64,000 nt of DNA from Pseudomonadota bacterium (GCA_029779845.1 JAKOZT010000033.1:1-64000), one strand, 5' to 3'. Positions 1 through 10,145 are shown, counted from the first letter of the stretch. The notes: a model not told the origin generated them from the letters alone. Numbers and translations: made by a program.

Positions 1-220
1 CGCGTGTACCCGCGCGCTTCGTCCTCATGCTCGCCGCGGGTGATCGAGCGCAGCGGCGCAGCCGCGAAGCGAGTTCCGCGGCGGGGCCGCGAGACCGAGC
101 AGCGCAAGGCAGTCGGCCCGCAGGGCCGACCGTCTCATCGAAGCGCCGCGGGCGGCCCGCACGGCCCTTTGCCGCTTGGACTCGCGGCGGGCTTTCTGAA
201 CGATTGATCGCCGGTCGGTA
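1..220. other. Left-edge stretch with no recognisable gene
   Basis: About 220 bases of very GC-rich sequence before the first convincing gene. None of the six frames gives a protein I recognise. The frames that stay open are arginine/alanine-rich, as expected from GC-biased non-coding DNA. It contains a perfect inverted repeat (GTCGGCCC, 3-nt loop, GGGCCGAC) at 112-130, but no T-tract follows on either strand, so a terminator cannot be claimed. It could be the end of a gene whose body lies left of the window. Confidence 0.4.
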
Positions 221-994
221 TCAGTCCTCCAGCTCGGCCTTCGCCATCTCGACGTCGAGCCGTTCCATCGCGTCGGCCGGCTCGCAGGCGGCCGCGTCGG
301 CGTAGAGTTTCTCGGCCTCCTTCATCTTCTTGTCGCCTTCGAGCATCACCAGGCCGTTGGCGTACTCCACCATCGCGATCGCCGAGGCCGGGTTGAGCTT
401 GAGCGCGGTCTTGTACATCAGGATGCCCTGGTCCTTGCTGGCGCCCTGGGTGCGGCCGAGCAGCGCGCCGACCTTGTCGATCACCTCGGCGTGGAAGGCG
501 CCCAGCGCGATGTGCGCGTCGGCGTGGCGCGGCTCGAGCTTGATGGCGGTTTCGAGCGCCACCTTGACCTTGCTGCCCAGGCCCTGCGCCAGCGCCTTGG
601 CGATGCTGATGCCCTGGCTGTAGCGGCCCAGCGCATAGGCCTGCCAGTAGTACGCATTCGGGTTCTTCGGATCGTCGGCCTGCTGCGCCTCGGCGCGCCC
701 GGCCACTTCCATGAACATCGCCAGCTTGTTCTTCTCGCTCTTCTCGAGGTAGTTGGCGTAGATCGCCTGTGCCTTGTTGGCGACGGTGATGCCGGCCGCG
801 CCGGCCTTCAGCCCGGCCTCGTGCGCCTTCTGGAACTCGCCGGCGTGGAACAGCGCCCAGGCCGCCAGCACCTTGTCGTCCTTGGGGTAAGGCTCGGCGT
901 CGCCGGCGTGCAGCCGCGCCCACTTCTTCTTCAGCGCCGCGGCGTCGTAGACGTACGCCGAGTTGTCGTGCGGGAAGGCGGTCCACTTGGCCAT
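221..994 (-). CDS. TPR-like repeat protein, function unknown
   Basis: A 257-residue protein of alpha-helical repeat character. It has alternating small/hydrophobic residues with repeated A-x-x-x-A-I-x-L-x-P-type segments (for example around residues 145-170 and 200-225), as in tetratricopeptide repeats. There is no signal peptide or membrane segment, so it is probably cytoplasmic. The start ATG at 994 is preceded by a GGAGACAG ribosome-binding site. It lies 19 nt downstream of the TetR gene on the same strand and may be co-transcribed with it. I do not recognise a specific function. A scaffold or adaptor role is the usual expectation for such repeats, but this is inference. Confidence 0.6.
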   Translation of the reverse strand: MAKWTAFPHDNSAYVYDAAALKKKWARLHAGDAEPYPKDDKVLAAWALFHAGEFQKAHEAGLKAGAAGITVANKAQAIYANYLEKSEKNKLAMFMEVAGRAEAQQADDPKNPNAYYWQAYALGRYSQGISIAKALAQGLGSKVKVALETAIKLEPRHADAHIALGAFHAEVIDKVGALLGRTQGASKDQGILMYKTALKLNPASAIAMVEYANGLVMLEGDKKMKEAEKLYADAAACEPADAMERLDVEMAKAELED

Positions 995-1013
995 GACTGT
1001 CTCCTTCGTTGAA

Positions 1014-1676
1014 TCAGCGTTTTTCGTAGGAACCGGCGAGCGTGTGCAGATGGTCGCGCTGCGAGGCTTCGAGGTAGGGCGTCAGCAGGCTCAGCACGTG
1101 GAAGGCGCCGCGCAGCAGCGCCGCGCCGGCGCTCTCGGGCTCGAGCGCGCGGCGCGGGTCGCGCACGTATTCGTAGCTCAGCCAGTAGGTCAGCACCACC
1201 GCCATCGCGGTGGCCACCGGCGCCATGTCGCGCGTGGCGATCGTCATCGCGCCGCCGCGCGTCAGCCCGGCCATCACGTTCTGGATCGCCTGGTTCTTGT
1301 CGCGCAGCACGAACTGGAAGTGGGTCTCCAGCCGGCGGTTCTTGCTCAGCAGGTCGTTCAGGTCGCGGTACAGGAAGCGGTACTGCCAGATCAGCTCGAA
1401 CAGCATGTGGAACAGCAGCCAGGCGTCCTCGACGTTGCGCACCTGGTCGCTGGCCTGCAGCAGCTCGCGCAGCGCCTTTTCGTAGCGGTCGAACAGGCTG
1501 TTGATCAGCTCGTCCTTGGCCGGGTAGTGGTAGTAGAGGTTGCCGGGGCTGATGTTCAGCTCGGCGGAGATCAGCGTGGTCGAGACGTTCGGCTCGCCGA
1601 AGCGGTTGAACAGCTCGAGCGTGACCTCCAGGATGCGTTCGGCCGTGCGGCGCGGTTTCTTCGGTGAACTGGCCAT
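1014..1676 (-). CDS. TetR-family transcriptional regulator
   Basis: A 220-residue regulator. Residues about 12-60 form the TetR N-terminal helix-turn-helix; the recognition part reads ISPGNLYYHYPAKDELI, the classic TetR signature. The C-terminal ligand-binding and dimerisation half is helical and ends around residue 215. The gene is divergent from a YadGH-type ABC exporter with 86 bp between the two starts. By the usual TetR logic it may repress that exporter and/or itself. I could not pick out a clean palindromic operator in the gap. The ligand is unknown. Confidence 0.88.
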   Translation of the reverse strand: MASSPKKPRRTAERILEVTLELFNRFGEPNVSTTLISAELNISPGNLYYHYPAKDELINSLFDRYEKALRELLQASDQVRNVEDAWLLFHMLFELIWQYRFLYRDLNDLLSKNRRLETHFQFVLRDKNQAIQNVMAGLTRGGAMTIATRDMAPVATAMAVVLTYWLSYEYVRDPRRALEPESAGAALLRGAFHVLSLLTPYLEASQRDHLHTLAGSYEKR

Positions 1677-1724
1677 GGGCGGCTCTTGTGGGGTGCGGAC
1701 GAATCTAGCACCGAAGCCCTGCGG

Positions 1725-1753
1725 CGGACACGAGCGTCGGCCCTAACTAGAAT
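1725..1753 (+). promoter_or_regulatory. Putative sigma-70 promoter of the ABC exporter operon
   Basis: CGGACA at 1725-1730 (partial match to TTGACA), a 17-bp spacer, then TAGAAT at 1748-1753. The -10 element ends only 9 nt before the ATG at 1763, so the mRNA would have almost no 5' leader, and no Shine-Dalgarno sequence is visible. Predicted by eye. Confidence 0.5.
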
Positions 1754-1762
1754 CGTGCGCCC

Positions 1763-2668
1763 ATGCCCGCCGTCTCCTTCCAGAACGTCTCCAAGACCTA
1801 CCGCGGCGCGCACGGCGAGCTGCGCGCCTTGAGCGAGGTCAGCTTCGACATCCAGCCGGGCGAGTTCTTCGGCCTGCTCGGGCCGAACGGCGCGGGCAAG
1901 ACCACGCTGATCAGCATCCTCGCCGGCCTGGCGCGCGCCAGCGCCGGGCGCGTCAGCGTGATGGGGCACGACGTCGTCGCCGACTACGCCGCCGCGCGCC
2001 GCAGCCTCGGCATCGTGCCGCAGGAGCTGGTGTTCGACCCCTTCTTCAGCGTGCGCGAGGCGCTGCGCATCCAGAGCGGCTACTTCGGCGTGAAGCACAA
2101 CGAGGCCTGGATCGGCGAGCTGCTCGACAACCTCGGCCTGGCCGACAAGGCCGACGCCAACATGCGCCAGCTCAGCGGCGGCATGAAGCGGCGCGTGCTG
2201 GTGGCGCAGGCGCTGGTGCACCGCCCGCCGGTGATCGTGCTCGACGAGCCGACCGCGGGCGTCGACGTCGAGCTGCGCCAGACGCTGTGGCAGTTCGTCG
2301 CGCGGCTGAACCGCGACGGCCACACCGTGCTGCTGACCACGCACTACCTCGAGGAAGCCGAGGCGCTGTGCCAGCGCATCGCGATGCTCAAGCAGGGCCG
2401 CATCGTGGCGCTCGACCGCACCTCGGCGCTGCTGGCCGGCACCGCCAGCACGATGCTGCGCTTCAAGATGGACCAGGCGTTGCCGGCGTCTCTCGCCGCG
2501 CAGTCGCGCGTCACCGGGCGCATCGTGCAGATCAAGGCGCACGACGCGGCGGAGGTGGAGGGCATCCTCGCGACGCTGCGCAACGCCGGCTGCAAGCCGG
2601 AAGACCTGGAGATCGGCCGCGCCGATCTCGAAGACGTGTTCCTCGAAATCATGCAGGGGCAGTCATGA
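1763..2668 (+). CDS. yadG: ABC exporter ATP-binding protein (YadG type)
   Basis: A 301-residue ABC-2-type ATPase that powers the permease encoded immediately downstream. Visible motifs are Walker A GPNGAGKTT at residues 40-48, signature LSGGMKRR near 137, Walker B VIVLDEP near 157-162 and the switch histidine in TTHYLEEAE. The C-terminal tail of about 80 residues is typical of the YadG/CcmA-like group. The stop overlaps the next start as ATGA. In many Burkholderiales this pair sits between the mla operon and bolA-murA; here the downstream side (ibaG-murA) is kept but the mla genes are 17 kb away. The substrate is unknown. Confidence 0.92.
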   Translation: MPAVSFQNVSKTYRGAHGELRALSEVSFDIQPGEFFGLLGPNGAGKTTLISILAGLARASAGRVSVMGHDVVADYAAARRSLGIVPQELVFDPFFSVREALRIQSGYFGVKHNEAWIGELLDNLGLADKADANMRQLSGGMKRRVLVAQALVHRPPVIVLDEPTAGVDVELRQTLWQFVARLNRDGHTVLLTTHYLEEAEALCQRIAMLKQGRIVALDRTSALLAGTASTMLRFKMDQALPASLAAQSRVTGRIVQIKAHDAAEVEGILATLRNAGCKPEDLEIGRADLEDVFLEIMQGQS

Positions 2669-3426
2669 GCATGAGCGGCGCGGGAACGCTGTTCAGGAAG
2701 GAGCTGCTGCGCTTCTGGAAGGTCGCCTTCCAGACCATCGCCGCGCCGGTGCTCACCGCGGTGCTGTACCTGCTGATCTTCGGCCACGTGCTGGAGGATC
2801 ACGTCAAGGTCTACGACCGCATCGGCTACACCAGCTTCCTGATCCCCGGGCTGGTGATGATGAGCGTGCTGCAGAACGCCTTCGCCAACAGCAGCTCGTC
2901 GCTCATCCAGAGCAAGATCACCGGCAACCTCGTGTTCCTGCTGGTGACGCCGCTGTCGCACCGCGCCTGGTTCGCGGCCTACGTCGGCGCCTCGATGGTG
3001 CGCGGGCTGGCGGTGGGCGCCGGCGTGCTGCTGGTCACCGTGTGGTTCGCGCCGCTGCATGCGGCGCAGCCGGCGTGGATCGTGGTGTTCGCGGTGCTCG
3101 GCGCCGCGATGCTCGGCACGCTGGGGCTGATCGCCGGGCTGTGGGCGGAGAAGTTCGACCAGATGGCCGGCTTCCAGAACTTCATCGTCATGCCGATGAC
3201 CTTCCTGTCCGGCGTGTTCTATTCGGTGCATTCGCTGCCGGCGTTCTGGCAGGCGGTGAGCCACCTGAACCCGTTCTTCTACATGATCGACGGCTTCCGG
3301 CGCGGTTTTTTCGGCGTCAGCGACGTGTCGCCGTGGACCAGCTTCGCCGTCGTCTCGGTGAGCTTCGTCTTCGTCGCCGGTCTGGCATTGCACCTGCTGC
3401 GCACCGGCTACAAGCTGCGCCACTAG
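2665..3426 (+). CDS. yadH: ABC-2 type permease (YadH type)
   Basis: A 253-residue integral membrane protein of the ABC-2 transporter family with about six hydrophobic segments. The conserved C-terminal region with the FMTFLSGVFYS motif near residue 177 is characteristic of YadH/NodJ-like permeases. The start ATG at 2665 overlaps the ATPase stop by 4 nt, followed closely by a second ATG (residue 3). A longer open frame upstream is only the shadow of the ATPase gene. It forms the membrane channel of a two-protein exporter; the substrate is not known from sequence. Confidence 0.9.
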   Translation: MSMSGAGTLFRKELLRFWKVAFQTIAAPVLTAVLYLLIFGHVLEDHVKVYDRIGYTSFLIPGLVMMSVLQNAFANSSSSLIQSKITGNLVFLLVTPLSHRAWFAAYVGASMVRGLAVGAGVLLVTVWFAPLHAAQPAWIVVFAVLGAAMLGTLGLIAGLWAEKFDQMAGFQNFIVMPMTFLSGVFYSVHSLPAFWQAVSHLNPFFYMIDGFRRGFFGVSDVSPWTSFAVVSVSFVFVAGLALHLLRTGYKLRH

Positions 3427-3429
3427 AAT
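3424..3429 (+). promoter_or_regulatory. -10-like element inside the permease stop codon, 7 nt before ibaG
   Basis: TAGAAT, in which TAG is the permease stop codon, ends 7 nt before the ibaG ATG at 3437. The arrangement resembles the one in front of yadG. No good -35 is seen at 16-18 bp, so this may be a weak internal promoter or coincidence. Confidence 0.3.
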
Positions 3430-3436
3430 CGCGCCC

Positions 3437-3706
3437 ATGTCCGAGCCGACCCCCGCCGAAGTGCAGCGCTTCATCGCGCAGGGGCTGGCCTGCGAGTTTC
3501 TCGAAGTCGAGGGCGACGGGCGGCACTTCTTCGCCACCATCGTCTCGGCGGCATTCGAGGGCGAAAGCCGCGTCAAGCGCCACCAGCGGGTCTTCCAGGC
3601 CCTGGGCGATAGAATGCGCGAGCAGATCCACGCCCTGTCGATGAAGACGCTGACCCCCGCCGAGTGGGCTTCGCAAGCCGCCTCGGGCACCACCCACCAC
3701 CACTGA
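3437..3706 (+). CDS. ibaG: BolA-family protein IbaG
   Basis: An 89-residue BolA-fold protein. The core of the family is visible: [19 protein letters not shown] (residues 20-38), followed by the helix [17 protein letters not shown] and the conserved C-terminal [12 protein letters not shown]. Its place directly upstream of murA matches E. coli IbaG (YrbA). IbaG works with monothiol glutaredoxins in iron-sulfur cluster and iron handling; a CGFS glutaredoxin (grxD) is encoded at 48.7-49.0 kb in this window. The last three codons are histidines (HHH), which is unusual but could be genuine. Confidence 0.9.
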   Translation: MSEPTPAEVQRFIAQGLACEFLEVEGDGRHFFATIVSAAFEGESRVKRHQRVFQALGDRMREQIHALSMKTLTPAEWASQAASGTTHHH

Positions 3707-3798
3707 ACCCCGCCGCAGTGCTGCTGCGGCGCTCGGGCCTGCGCCCAGCGCGGGTCTCGGGAGCCGGGTGGGCCGTGCGGCGCCAGCCACTCGACATC

Positions 3799-5058
3799 AT
3801 GGACAAACTCCTCATCCGCGGCGGCCGCCGGCTGGCAGGCGAAGTCGCCATCTCGGGCGCCAAGAACGCCGCCCTGCCCGAGCTGTGCGCCGCGCTGCTG
3901 ACGCCCGAGCCGGTGACGCTGCACAACGTGCCCAGCCTGCAGGACGTGAACACCACGCTCAAGCTGCTGCGCAACATGGGCGCGAAGGCCGAGCGCTCCG
4001 AGGCGCATCCCGAAGTCGTCACGCTCGACGCGAGCGCGGTCACCTCGCCCGAGGCCCCCTACGACCTCGTCAAGACGATGCGCGCCTCGATCCTCGTGCT
4101 GGGGCCGCTGCTGGCGCGCTTCGGCGAGGCGACGGTGTCGCTGCCCGGCGGCTGCGCGATCGGCTCGCGCCCGGTCGACCAGCACATCAAGGGCCTGCAG
4201 GCGATGGGCGCGGACATCCGCGTCGAGCACGGCTACATCCTCGCCAGGGCGAAGAAGCTCAAGGGCGCGCGCATCACCACCGACATGGTGACCGTCACCG
4301 GCACCGAGAACCTGCTGATGGCCGCCACGCTGGCCGAAGGCGAGACGGTGCTGGAGAACGCCGCGCAGGAGCCCGAGATCCCCGACCTCGCCGAGCTGCT
4401 GATCGGCATGGGCGCGAAGATCGAAGGCCACGGCAGCAGCCGCATCCGCATCCAGGGCGTGGAGCGCCTGCACGGCGCCACGCACCGCATCGTGCCGGAT
4501 CGCATCGAGACCGGCACCTTCCTGTGCGCGGTGGCGGCCGCCGGCGGCGACGTGCTGCTGCGCGGCGCGCGCGCCGGCCACCTCGACGCGGTGATCGACA
4601 AGCTGCGCGAAGCCGGCGTGACGGTGGAAGCCGGCGAGGGCTGGATCCGCGTGAAGCGCAACGGCCGGCCCAAGGCGGTGAGCTTTCGCACCAGCGAGTA
4701 CCCGGCCTTCCCGACCGACATGCAGGCGCAGTTCATGGCGCTGAACTGCATCGCCGACGGCGCGAGCACGGTCACCGAGACGATCTTCGAGAACCGCTTC
4801 ATGCACGTCAACGAGCTGGTGCGCCTGGGCGCGCACATCGTCGTCGACGGCCACACCGCGGTGGTGCAGGGCGTTCAGACGCTGTCCGGCGCGATCGTGA
4901 TGGCCACCGACCTGCGCGCCTCGGCCAGCCTCGTGATCGCCGGCCTGGTGGCCAGCGGCGAGACGGTGGTCGACCGCATCTACCACCTCGACCGCGGCTA
5001 CGACCGCATGGAAGCCAAGCTGCGCGGCATCGGCGCGGACATCGAGCGCATCAAATGA
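3799..5058 (+). CDS. murA: UDP-N-acetylglucosamine 1-carboxyvinyltransferase
   Basis: MurA transfers enolpyruvate from PEP to UDP-GlcNAc, the first committed step of peptidoglycan synthesis, in the cytoplasm. The 419 residues match the family length. The N-terminal motif ([13 protein letters not shown] near residues 22-35) and the catalytic-loop cysteine in [14 protein letters not shown] (Cys119, the fosfomycin target equivalent to E. coli Cys115) are present. The start ATG at 3799 gives the canonical [10 protein letters not shown]-terminus; the 45 codons that could extend it upstream are not conserved in character. Its stop overlaps hisG as ATGA, so it is translationally coupled to the his genes. 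Confidence 0.97.
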   Translation: MDKLLIRGGRRLAGEVAISGAKNAALPELCAALLTPEPVTLHNVPSLQDVNTTLKLLRNMGAKAERSEAHPEVVTLDASAVTSPEAPYDLVKTMRASILVLGPLLARFGEATVSLPGGCAIGSRPVDQHIKGLQAMGADIRVEHGYILARAKKLKGARITTDMVTVTGTENLLMAATLAEGETVLENAAQEPEIPDLAELLIGMGAKIEGHGSSRIRIQGVERLHGATHRIVPDRIETGTFLCAVAAAGGDVLLRGARAGHLDAVIDKLREAGVTVEAGEGWIRVKRNGRPKAVSFRTSEYPAFPTDMQAQFMALNCIADGASTVTETIFENRFMHVNELVRLGAHIVVDGHTAVVQGVQTLSGAIVMATDLRASASLVIAGLVASGETVVDRIYHLDRGYDRMEAKLRGIGADIERIK

Positions 5059-5708
5059 GCAGCAGCATCACCCTCGCCCTCTCGAAGGGCCGCATCTTCG
5101 ACGAGACCCTGCCGCTGCTGAAGGCGGCCGGCATCGAGGTGGCCGAAGACCCGGAGAAGAGCCGCAAGCTGATCATCGGCACGAATCGCCCCGACGTGCG
5201 CATCGTGCTGGTGCGCGCCACCGACGTGCCCACCTACGTGCAGCACGGCGGCGCCGACCTCGGCGTGGTCGGGCGCGACACGCTGCTCGAACACGGCGGC
5301 CAGGGCCTGTACCAGCCGCTCGACCTGAAGATCGCGCGCTGCCGCATGAGCGTCGCGGTGCGCGCCGACTTCGACTACGCCGGCGCGGTCAAGCAGGGCT
5401 CGCGCATCCGCGTGGCGACCAAGTACACGCAGATCGCGCGCGACCACTTCGCCAACAAGGGCGTGCACGTCGACCTGATCAAGCTCTACGGCTCGATGGA
5501 GCTGGCGCCGCTGACCGGGCTGGCCGACGCGATCGTCGACCTGGTGTCCACCGGCAGCACGCTGAAGGCGAACAAGCTCGTGGAGGTGGAGCAGATCATG
5601 CAGATCTCGTCGCGGCTGGTGGTCAACCAGGCGGCGCTCAAGCTCAAGCGCGAGGCGATCCGCAGCATCATCGACGCCTTCGAGCGGGCGGTGGGAGCTT
5701 CGGCATGA
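5055..5708 (+). CDS. hisG: ATP phosphoribosyltransferase, short form
   Basis: Catalyses the first step of histidine synthesis, joining ATP and PRPP. At 217 residues it is the short HisG(S) form, which lacks the C-terminal regulatory domain of the 300-residue enterobacterial enzyme. By known biology it needs HisZ as partner for activity and feedback inhibition. No hisZ is in the window. Recognisable segments include [15 protein letters not shown] at the N-terminus and the PRPP-loop-like [16 protein letters not shown] near residue 160. It overlaps both murA and hisD by 4 nt. Confidence 0.97.
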   Translation: MSSSITLALSKGRIFDETLPLLKAAGIEVAEDPEKSRKLIIGTNRPDVRIVLVRATDVPTYVQHGGADLGVVGRDTLLEHGGQGLYQPLDLKIARCRMSVAVRADFDYAGAVKQGSRIRVATKYTQIARDHFANKGVHVDLIKLYGSMELAPLTGLADAIVDLVSTGSTLKANKLVEVEQIMQISSRLVVNQAALKLKREAIRSIIDAFERAVGASA

Positions 5709-7024
5709 GCGTTGCCATTCGCCAGCTCGCCACCGCGAGCGCCGACTTCGAAGCCGAGTTCGCGCGCGTGCTGCACTGGTCGGCCGAAACCGACGCGGCG
5801 ATCGAGGAGCGTGTGGCGAGCATCCTCGCCGACGTCGAGAAGCGCGGCGACGCGGCGGTGCTGGAGTACACGCAGCGCTTCGACAGCCTGGCCGCCCGCT
5901 CGATGGCCGAACTGGAGATCACGCAGGCCGAGTTGCAAGCCGCGCTGGCGCAGATCACGCCCGCGCAGCGCGATGCCTTGCAGGCCGCCGCGGCGCGCGT
6001 GCGCAGCTACCACCAGCGCCAGCTCGACGCCTGCGGCCGCAGCTGGAGCTACCGCGACGCCGACGGCACGCTGCTCGGCCAGAAGGTCACGCCGCTGGAT
6101 CGCGTCGGCATCTACGTGCCGGGCGGGAAAGCCGCCTATCCGTCCAGCGTGCTGATGAACGCGCTGCCGGCGCACGTGGCCGGCGTCGCCGAGATCATCA
6201 TGGTGGTGCCCACGCCCAAGGGTGAGCGCAACCCGCTGGTGCTCGCCGCCGCCGCGGTGGCCGGCGTCAGCCGCGCCTTCACGATCGGCGGCGCGCAGGC
6301 GGTGGGCGCGCTGGCCCACGGCACGGCGACCATTCCCGCCGTCGACAAGATCACCGGCCCCGGCAACGCCTACGTGGCGAGCGCCAAGCGGCGCGTGTTC
6401 GGCAAGGTGGGCATCGACATGATCGCCGGCCCGAGCGAGATCCTCGTGCTCGCCGACGGCACGACGCCGCCCGACTGGGTGGCGATGGACCTGTTCAGCC
6501 AGGCCGAGCACGATGAACTCGCGCAAAGCATCCTGCTGTGCCCGGATGCGGACTACATCGCCGAAGTGAAAGCCGCGATCGAGCGCCTGCTGCCCGCGAT
6601 GCCGCGCCGCGAGGTGATCCGCGCCTCGCTCGAAGGCCGCGGCGCGCTGATCCACACCCGTTCGATGGACGAGGCCTGCACGATCAGCAACCGCATCGCG
6701 CCCGAGCACCTCGAAGTCTCCAGCCGCGAGCCGGCTCGCTGGGAGCCGCTGCTCAGGCACGCCGGCGCGATCTTCCTCGGCGCCTTCACCAGCGAGAGCC
6801 TGGGTGACTACTGCGCCGGGCCGAACCACGTGCTGCCGACTTCGGGCACCGCGCGCTTCTCCTCGCCGCTGGGCGTGTACGACTTCCAGAAGCGCAGCAG
6901 CCTGATCGAGGTGAGCGAAGCCGGGGCGCAAGTGCTCGGGCCGATCGCCGCCGAGCTGGCCTACGGCGAGGGCCTGCAGGCGCATGCGCGCGCGGCCGAG
7001 ATGCGATTGAAGGACAAACGATGA
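5705..7024 (+). CDS. hisD: Histidinol dehydrogenase
   Basis: A zinc enzyme that oxidises L-histidinol in two NAD-dependent steps to L-histidine. Its 439 residues match the family. Conserved segments include [20 protein letters not shown] (about residues 126-145), [14 protein letters not shown] and the metal/active-site region [12 protein letters not shown] followed by [10 protein letters not shown]. The C-terminal metal-site His region ([14 protein letters not shown]) is intact. ATG overlaps the hisG stop and its own stop overlaps hisC, both as ATGA. Confidence 0.98.
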   Translation: MSVAIRQLATASADFEAEFARVLHWSAETDAAIEERVASILADVEKRGDAAVLEYTQRFDSLAARSMAELEITQAELQAALAQITPAQRDALQAAAARVRSYHQRQLDACGRSWSYRDADGTLLGQKVTPLDRVGIYVPGGKAAYPSSVLMNALPAHVAGVAEIIMVVPTPKGERNPLVLAAAAVAGVSRAFTIGGAQAVGALAHGTATIPAVDKITGPGNAYVASAKRRVFGKVGIDMIAGPSEILVLADGTTPPDWVAMDLFSQAEHDELAQSILLCPDADYIAEVKAAIERLLPAMPRREVIRASLEGRGALIHTRSMDEACTISNRIAPEHLEVSSREPARWEPLLRHAGAIFLGAFTSESLGDYCAGPNHVLPTSGTARFSSPLGVYDFQKRSSLIEVSEAGAQVLGPIAAELAYGEGLQAHARAAEMRLKDKR

Positions 7025-8103
7025 ACCTCGAAGAACGCATGCAGCGCGTGATCCGCCAGGACGTGCAGTCCATGCACGCCTACGCGATCCAGCCGAGCGC
7101 GGGGCTGGTCAAGCTCGACGCGATGGAGAACCCGTTCCGCCTGCCGAGCGAGTTGCAGCGCGAACTCGGCGAGCGCCTCGGCCGCGTCGCGATCAACCGC
7201 TACCCGACGCAGTGCGTGGCCGACGTGATCGCCGCGCTGACCGACCACGTGAAGCCGCCGCCCGGCTGCCGGCTGATGCTTGGCAACGGCTCGGACGAGC
7301 TGATCAGCCTGCTCGCGCTGGCCTGCGACGTGCCCGGCGCGACCATCCTCGCGCCGCTGCCCGGCTTCGTGATGTACGAGATGTCGGCGAAGCTGCAAGG
7401 CCTGAAGTTCGTCGGCGTGCCGCTGACGGTCGAGTTCGAGCTGGACGAAGCGGCGATGCTCGCGGCGATCGAACAGCATCGCCCGGCGATCACCTACATC
7501 GCCTACCCGAACAACCCGACCGCGAACCTGTTCGACGACGCGGTGATCGAGCGCATCGTCGAAGCGGTCGGCCGGCAGAACGGCCTGGTGGTCTTCGACG
7601 AGGCCTACCAGCCGTTTTCGTCGAAGACGTGGATGCAGCGCATGGGCCGGCACGAGCACGTGCTGGTGATGCGCACGCTGTCGAAGTTCGGCCTGGCCGG
7701 CGTGCGCCTGGGCTACATGGCCGGCGCGGCGGCGCTGGTCGCCGAGGTCGACAAGGTGCGGCCGCCCTACAACATCAGCGTGCTCAACGCCGAGGCGACG
7801 CTGTTCGCGATCGCGCACGCCGACGAGTTCGCGCGCCAGGCGGCAGTCCTTTGCGAAGAGCGGGCACGCTTGCAGAAGGCGCTGGCCGCGATGGCGGGCG
7901 TGCAGCCCTTCCCCAGCGAAGCGAACATGATCCTGGTGCGCGTGCCCGATTCGAAGCGCGCCTTCGAGGGCATGAAGGCACGCGGCGTGCTGGTGAAGAA
8001 CATCGCCGGCCTGCACCCGCTGCTCGCCAACTGCCTGCGCCTCACGGTCGGCACGCCGGACGAGAACACCCTGATGATCGACGCCCTGAAAGCGAGCCTG
8101 TGA
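7021..8103 (+). CDS. hisC: Histidinol-phosphate aminotransferase
   Basis: A PLP-dependent class I/II aminotransferase of 360 residues that converts imidazole-acetol phosphate to histidinol phosphate. The PLP-binding lysine lies in [15 protein letters not shown] (about residues 219-233). The conserved YPNNPTAN (near 160) and VVFDEAY (near 191) motifs are also seen. It overlaps hisD by 4 nt and is followed by hisB after 1 nt. Burkholderiales often carry several hisC paralogues; this one is assigned by operon position. Confidence 0.96.
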   Translation: MNLEERMQRVIRQDVQSMHAYAIQPSAGLVKLDAMENPFRLPSELQRELGERLGRVAINRYPTQCVADVIAALTDHVKPPPGCRLMLGNGSDELISLLALACDVPGATILAPLPGFVMYEMSAKLQGLKFVGVPLTVEFELDEAAMLAAIEQHRPAITYIAYPNNPTANLFDDAVIERIVEAVGRQNGLVVFDEAYQPFSSKTWMQRMGRHEHVLVMRTLSKFGLAGVRLGYMAGAAALVAEVDKVRPPYNISVLNAEATLFAIAHADEFARQAAVLCEERARLQKALAAMAGVQPFPSEANMILVRVPDSKRAFEGMKARGVLVKNIAGLHPLLANCLRLTVGTPDENTLMIDALKASL

Positions 8104-8104
8104 G

Positions 8105-8698
8105 ATGAGCGACCGCAAAGCCGACGTCACCCGCAACACCAAGGAGACGCAGATCCGCGTTGCGCTCAACCTCGACGGCTGCGGCGAGGCGAAGCTGGCC
8201 ACCGGCATCGGCTTCTTCGACCACATGCTCGACCAGATCGCCCGCCACGGGCTGATCGACCTCGACATCCAGGCCAAGGGCGACCTGCACATCGACGGCC
8301 ACCACACGGTGGAAGACGTGGGCATCACGCTGGGCATGGCGGTGGCGCAGGCGGTGGGCGACAAGAAGGGCCTGACGCGCTACGGCCACGCCTACGTGCC
8401 GCTGGACGAGGCGCTGTCGCGCGTCGTCGTCGATTTCTCCGGCCGCCCCGGGCTGCACATGGACGTGCCCTTCAAGGCCGGCATGGTGGGCGGCTTCGAC
8501 ACCCAGCTGACCTACGAGTTCTTCCAGGGCTTCGCGAATCACGCGCTGGTGACGCTGCACATCGACAACCTGAAGGGCGACAACGCCCACCACCAGGCCG
8601 AGACGGTGTTCAAGGCCTTCGGCCGCGCGCTGCGCATGGCGCTGGCGCTCGATCCGCGCTCGGCCGGCGTGATCCCCTCCACCAAGGGCAGCCTCTGA
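8105..8698 (+). CDS. hisB: Imidazoleglycerol-phosphate dehydratase
   Basis: The monofunctional dehydratase form (197 residues), without the N-terminal histidinol-phosphatase domain found in enterobacteria. A separate histidinol phosphatase must therefore be supplied from elsewhere. Two metal-binding histidine clusters are visible: [14 protein letters not shown] with [10 protein letters not shown], and [18 protein letters not shown]. It follows the hisC stop with one spare base and precedes hisH with one spare base, so translation is probably coupled. Confidence 0.97.
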   Translation: MSDRKADVTRNTKETQIRVALNLDGCGEAKLATGIGFFDHMLDQIARHGLIDLDIQAKGDLHIDGHHTVEDVGITLGMAVAQAVGDKKGLTRYGHAYVPLDEALSRVVVDFSGRPGLHMDVPFKAGMVGGFDTQLTYEFFQGFANHALVTLHIDNLKGDNAHHQAETVFKAFGRALRMALALDPRSAGVIPSTKGSL

Positions 8699-8699
8699 G

Positions 8700-9347
8700 A
8701 TGGGCAGGACCGTCGCCGTGGTGGATTACGGGATGGGCAACCTGCGCTCGGTGTCGCAGGCGGTGATGCACGTGGCCGGCGGCAGCGGCTTCGAGGTGAT
8801 CGTCACGTCCAAGCCCGAGGAAGTGTTCGCCGCCGAGCGCATCGTGCTGCCCGGCCAGGGCGCGATGCCCGACTGCATGCGCGAGCTGCGCGACTCCGGC
8901 CTGCAAGAAGCCGTGCTGGACGCCGCCGCGCGCAAGCCGATGATGGGCGTGTGCGTGGGCATGCAGATGCTGCTCGAGCGCAGCGAGGAAGGCCCGACCG
9001 ACGGCCTCGGCCTGATCCCCGGCGAGGTGCTGCGCTTCCGCCTCGAAGGGCGCTTGCAGCCCGACGGCAGCCGCTACAAGGTGCCGCAGATGGGCTGGAA
9101 CCAGGTGATGCAGGCGCGGCCGCACCCGGTGTGGGCCGGCGTGCCCGACGGCGCTTGGTTCTACTTCGTGCACAGTTTCTACGCTCGTCCCTCCGAGGCG
9201 CAGCACAGCGTCGGCGAGACCGACTACGGCGGCCGCTTTACCTGCGCGGTGGGCCGGGATAATATTTTCGCCACCCAGTTCCACCCCGAGAAGAGCGCCG
9301 AGCATGGCCTCGCGCTGTACCGAAACTTCCTGCACTGGAATCCCTGA
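8700..9347 (+). CDS. hisH: Imidazole glycerol phosphate synthase, glutaminase subunit
   Basis: A 215-residue class I glutamine amidotransferase that supplies ammonia to HisF. The N-terminal [12 protein letters not shown], the catalytic cysteine in [12 protein letters not shown] (about residue 84) and the C-terminal catalytic His/Glu in FHPEKS are all present. HisH and HisF form a heterodimer with an ammonia tunnel; hisA lies between the two genes. A 47-nt gap separates it from hisA, the largest gap inside the his block. Confidence 0.97.
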   Translation: MGRTVAVVDYGMGNLRSVSQAVMHVAGGSGFEVIVTSKPEEVFAAERIVLPGQGAMPDCMRELRDSGLQEAVLDAAARKPMMGVCVGMQMLLERSEEGPTDGLGLIPGEVLRFRLEGRLQPDGSRYKVPQMGWNQVMQARPHPVWAGVPDGAWFYFVHSFYARPSEAQHSVGETDYGGRFTCAVGRDNIFATQFHPEKSAEHGLALYRNFLHWNP

Positions 9348-9394
9348 CGGCTCTCGGGTGTCCCCCTTCCTCCTCCCCACCACACCCATCGGCC

Positions 9395-10141
9395 ATGCTG
9401 CTGATCCCCGCGATTGACCTGAAAGACGGTCGCTGTGTCCGCCTCAAGCAAGGCGACATGAACGACTCCACCACCTTCGGCGAAGACCCGGCCGCGATCG
9501 CGCGGCGCTGGGTCGATGCGGGGGCGCGACGATTGCACCTCGTCGACCTGAACGGCGCTTTCGCCGGCAAGCCGGTCAACGAGAGCGCGATCAAGGCCAT
9601 CCTGGCGGAAGTCGGCGACGAGATCCCGGTGCAGCTCGGCGGCGGCATCCGCGACCTCGACACCATCGAGCGCTACCTCGACGACGGCCTGAGCTTCATC
9701 ATCATCGGCACCGCCGCGGTGAAGAACCCCGGCTTCCTGCACGACGCCTGCTCGGCCTTCGGCGGCCACATCATCGTCGGGCTCGACGCGAAGGACGGCA
9801 AGGTCGCCACCGACGGCTGGAGCAAGCTCACCGGCCACGAGGTGGTCGACCTGGCGCAGAAGTTCCAGGACTACGGCGTCGAAGGCGTGATCTACACCGA
9901 CATCGGCCGCGACGGCATGCTCACCGGCATCAACATCGACGCGACGGTCAAGCTCGCGCAGGCGCTGACGATCCCGGTGATCGCCTCGGGCGGGCTGTCG
10001 AACCTGGCCGACATCGAGAAGCTCTGCGCGGTGGAATCCGAAGGCATCGAAGGCGTGATCTGCGGCCGCGCGATCTACACCGGCGACCTCGACTTCGCCG
10101 CCGCGCAGGCGCGCGCGGACGAACTGAACGGCGAGGCCTGA
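9395..10141 (+). CDS. hisA: Phosphoribosyl isomerase (ProFAR isomerase)
   Basis: A (beta/alpha)8-barrel isomerase of 248 residues, the fourth pathway enzyme, acting just before HisF. The catalytic aspartates are visible in the N-terminal [17 protein letters not shown] and in [12 protein letters not shown]. The phosphate-binding glycines are in QLGGGIRD and VIASGGLSN. The start ATG at 9395 gives the standard [10 protein letters not shown]-terminus. Confidence 0.98.
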   Translation: MLLIPAIDLKDGRCVRLKQGDMNDSTTFGEDPAAIARRWVDAGARRLHLVDLNGAFAGKPVNESAIKAILAEVGDEIPVQLGGGIRDLDTIERYLDDGLSFIIIGTAAVKNPGFLHDACSAFGGHIIVGLDAKDGKVATDGWSKLTGHEVVDLAQKFQDYGVEGVIYTDIGRDGMLTGINIDATVKLAQALTIPVIASGGLSNLADIEKLCAVESEGIEGVICGRAIYTGDLDFAAAQARADELNGEA

Positions 10142-10145
10142 TCCC

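Noticed and set aside
3692..3706. Terminal histidine run of IbaG suspected as a cloning tag
   Set aside because: The window is contiguous genomic DNA with murA following naturally; three histidines are within normal variation.
2344..4986. An 880-codon open frame on the minus strand opposite yadG, yadH, ibaG and murA
   Set aside because: It is antisense to four well-identified genes, rich in Ala, Arg, His and Gln, and has no recognisable domain. Long antisense frames are expected at this GC content.
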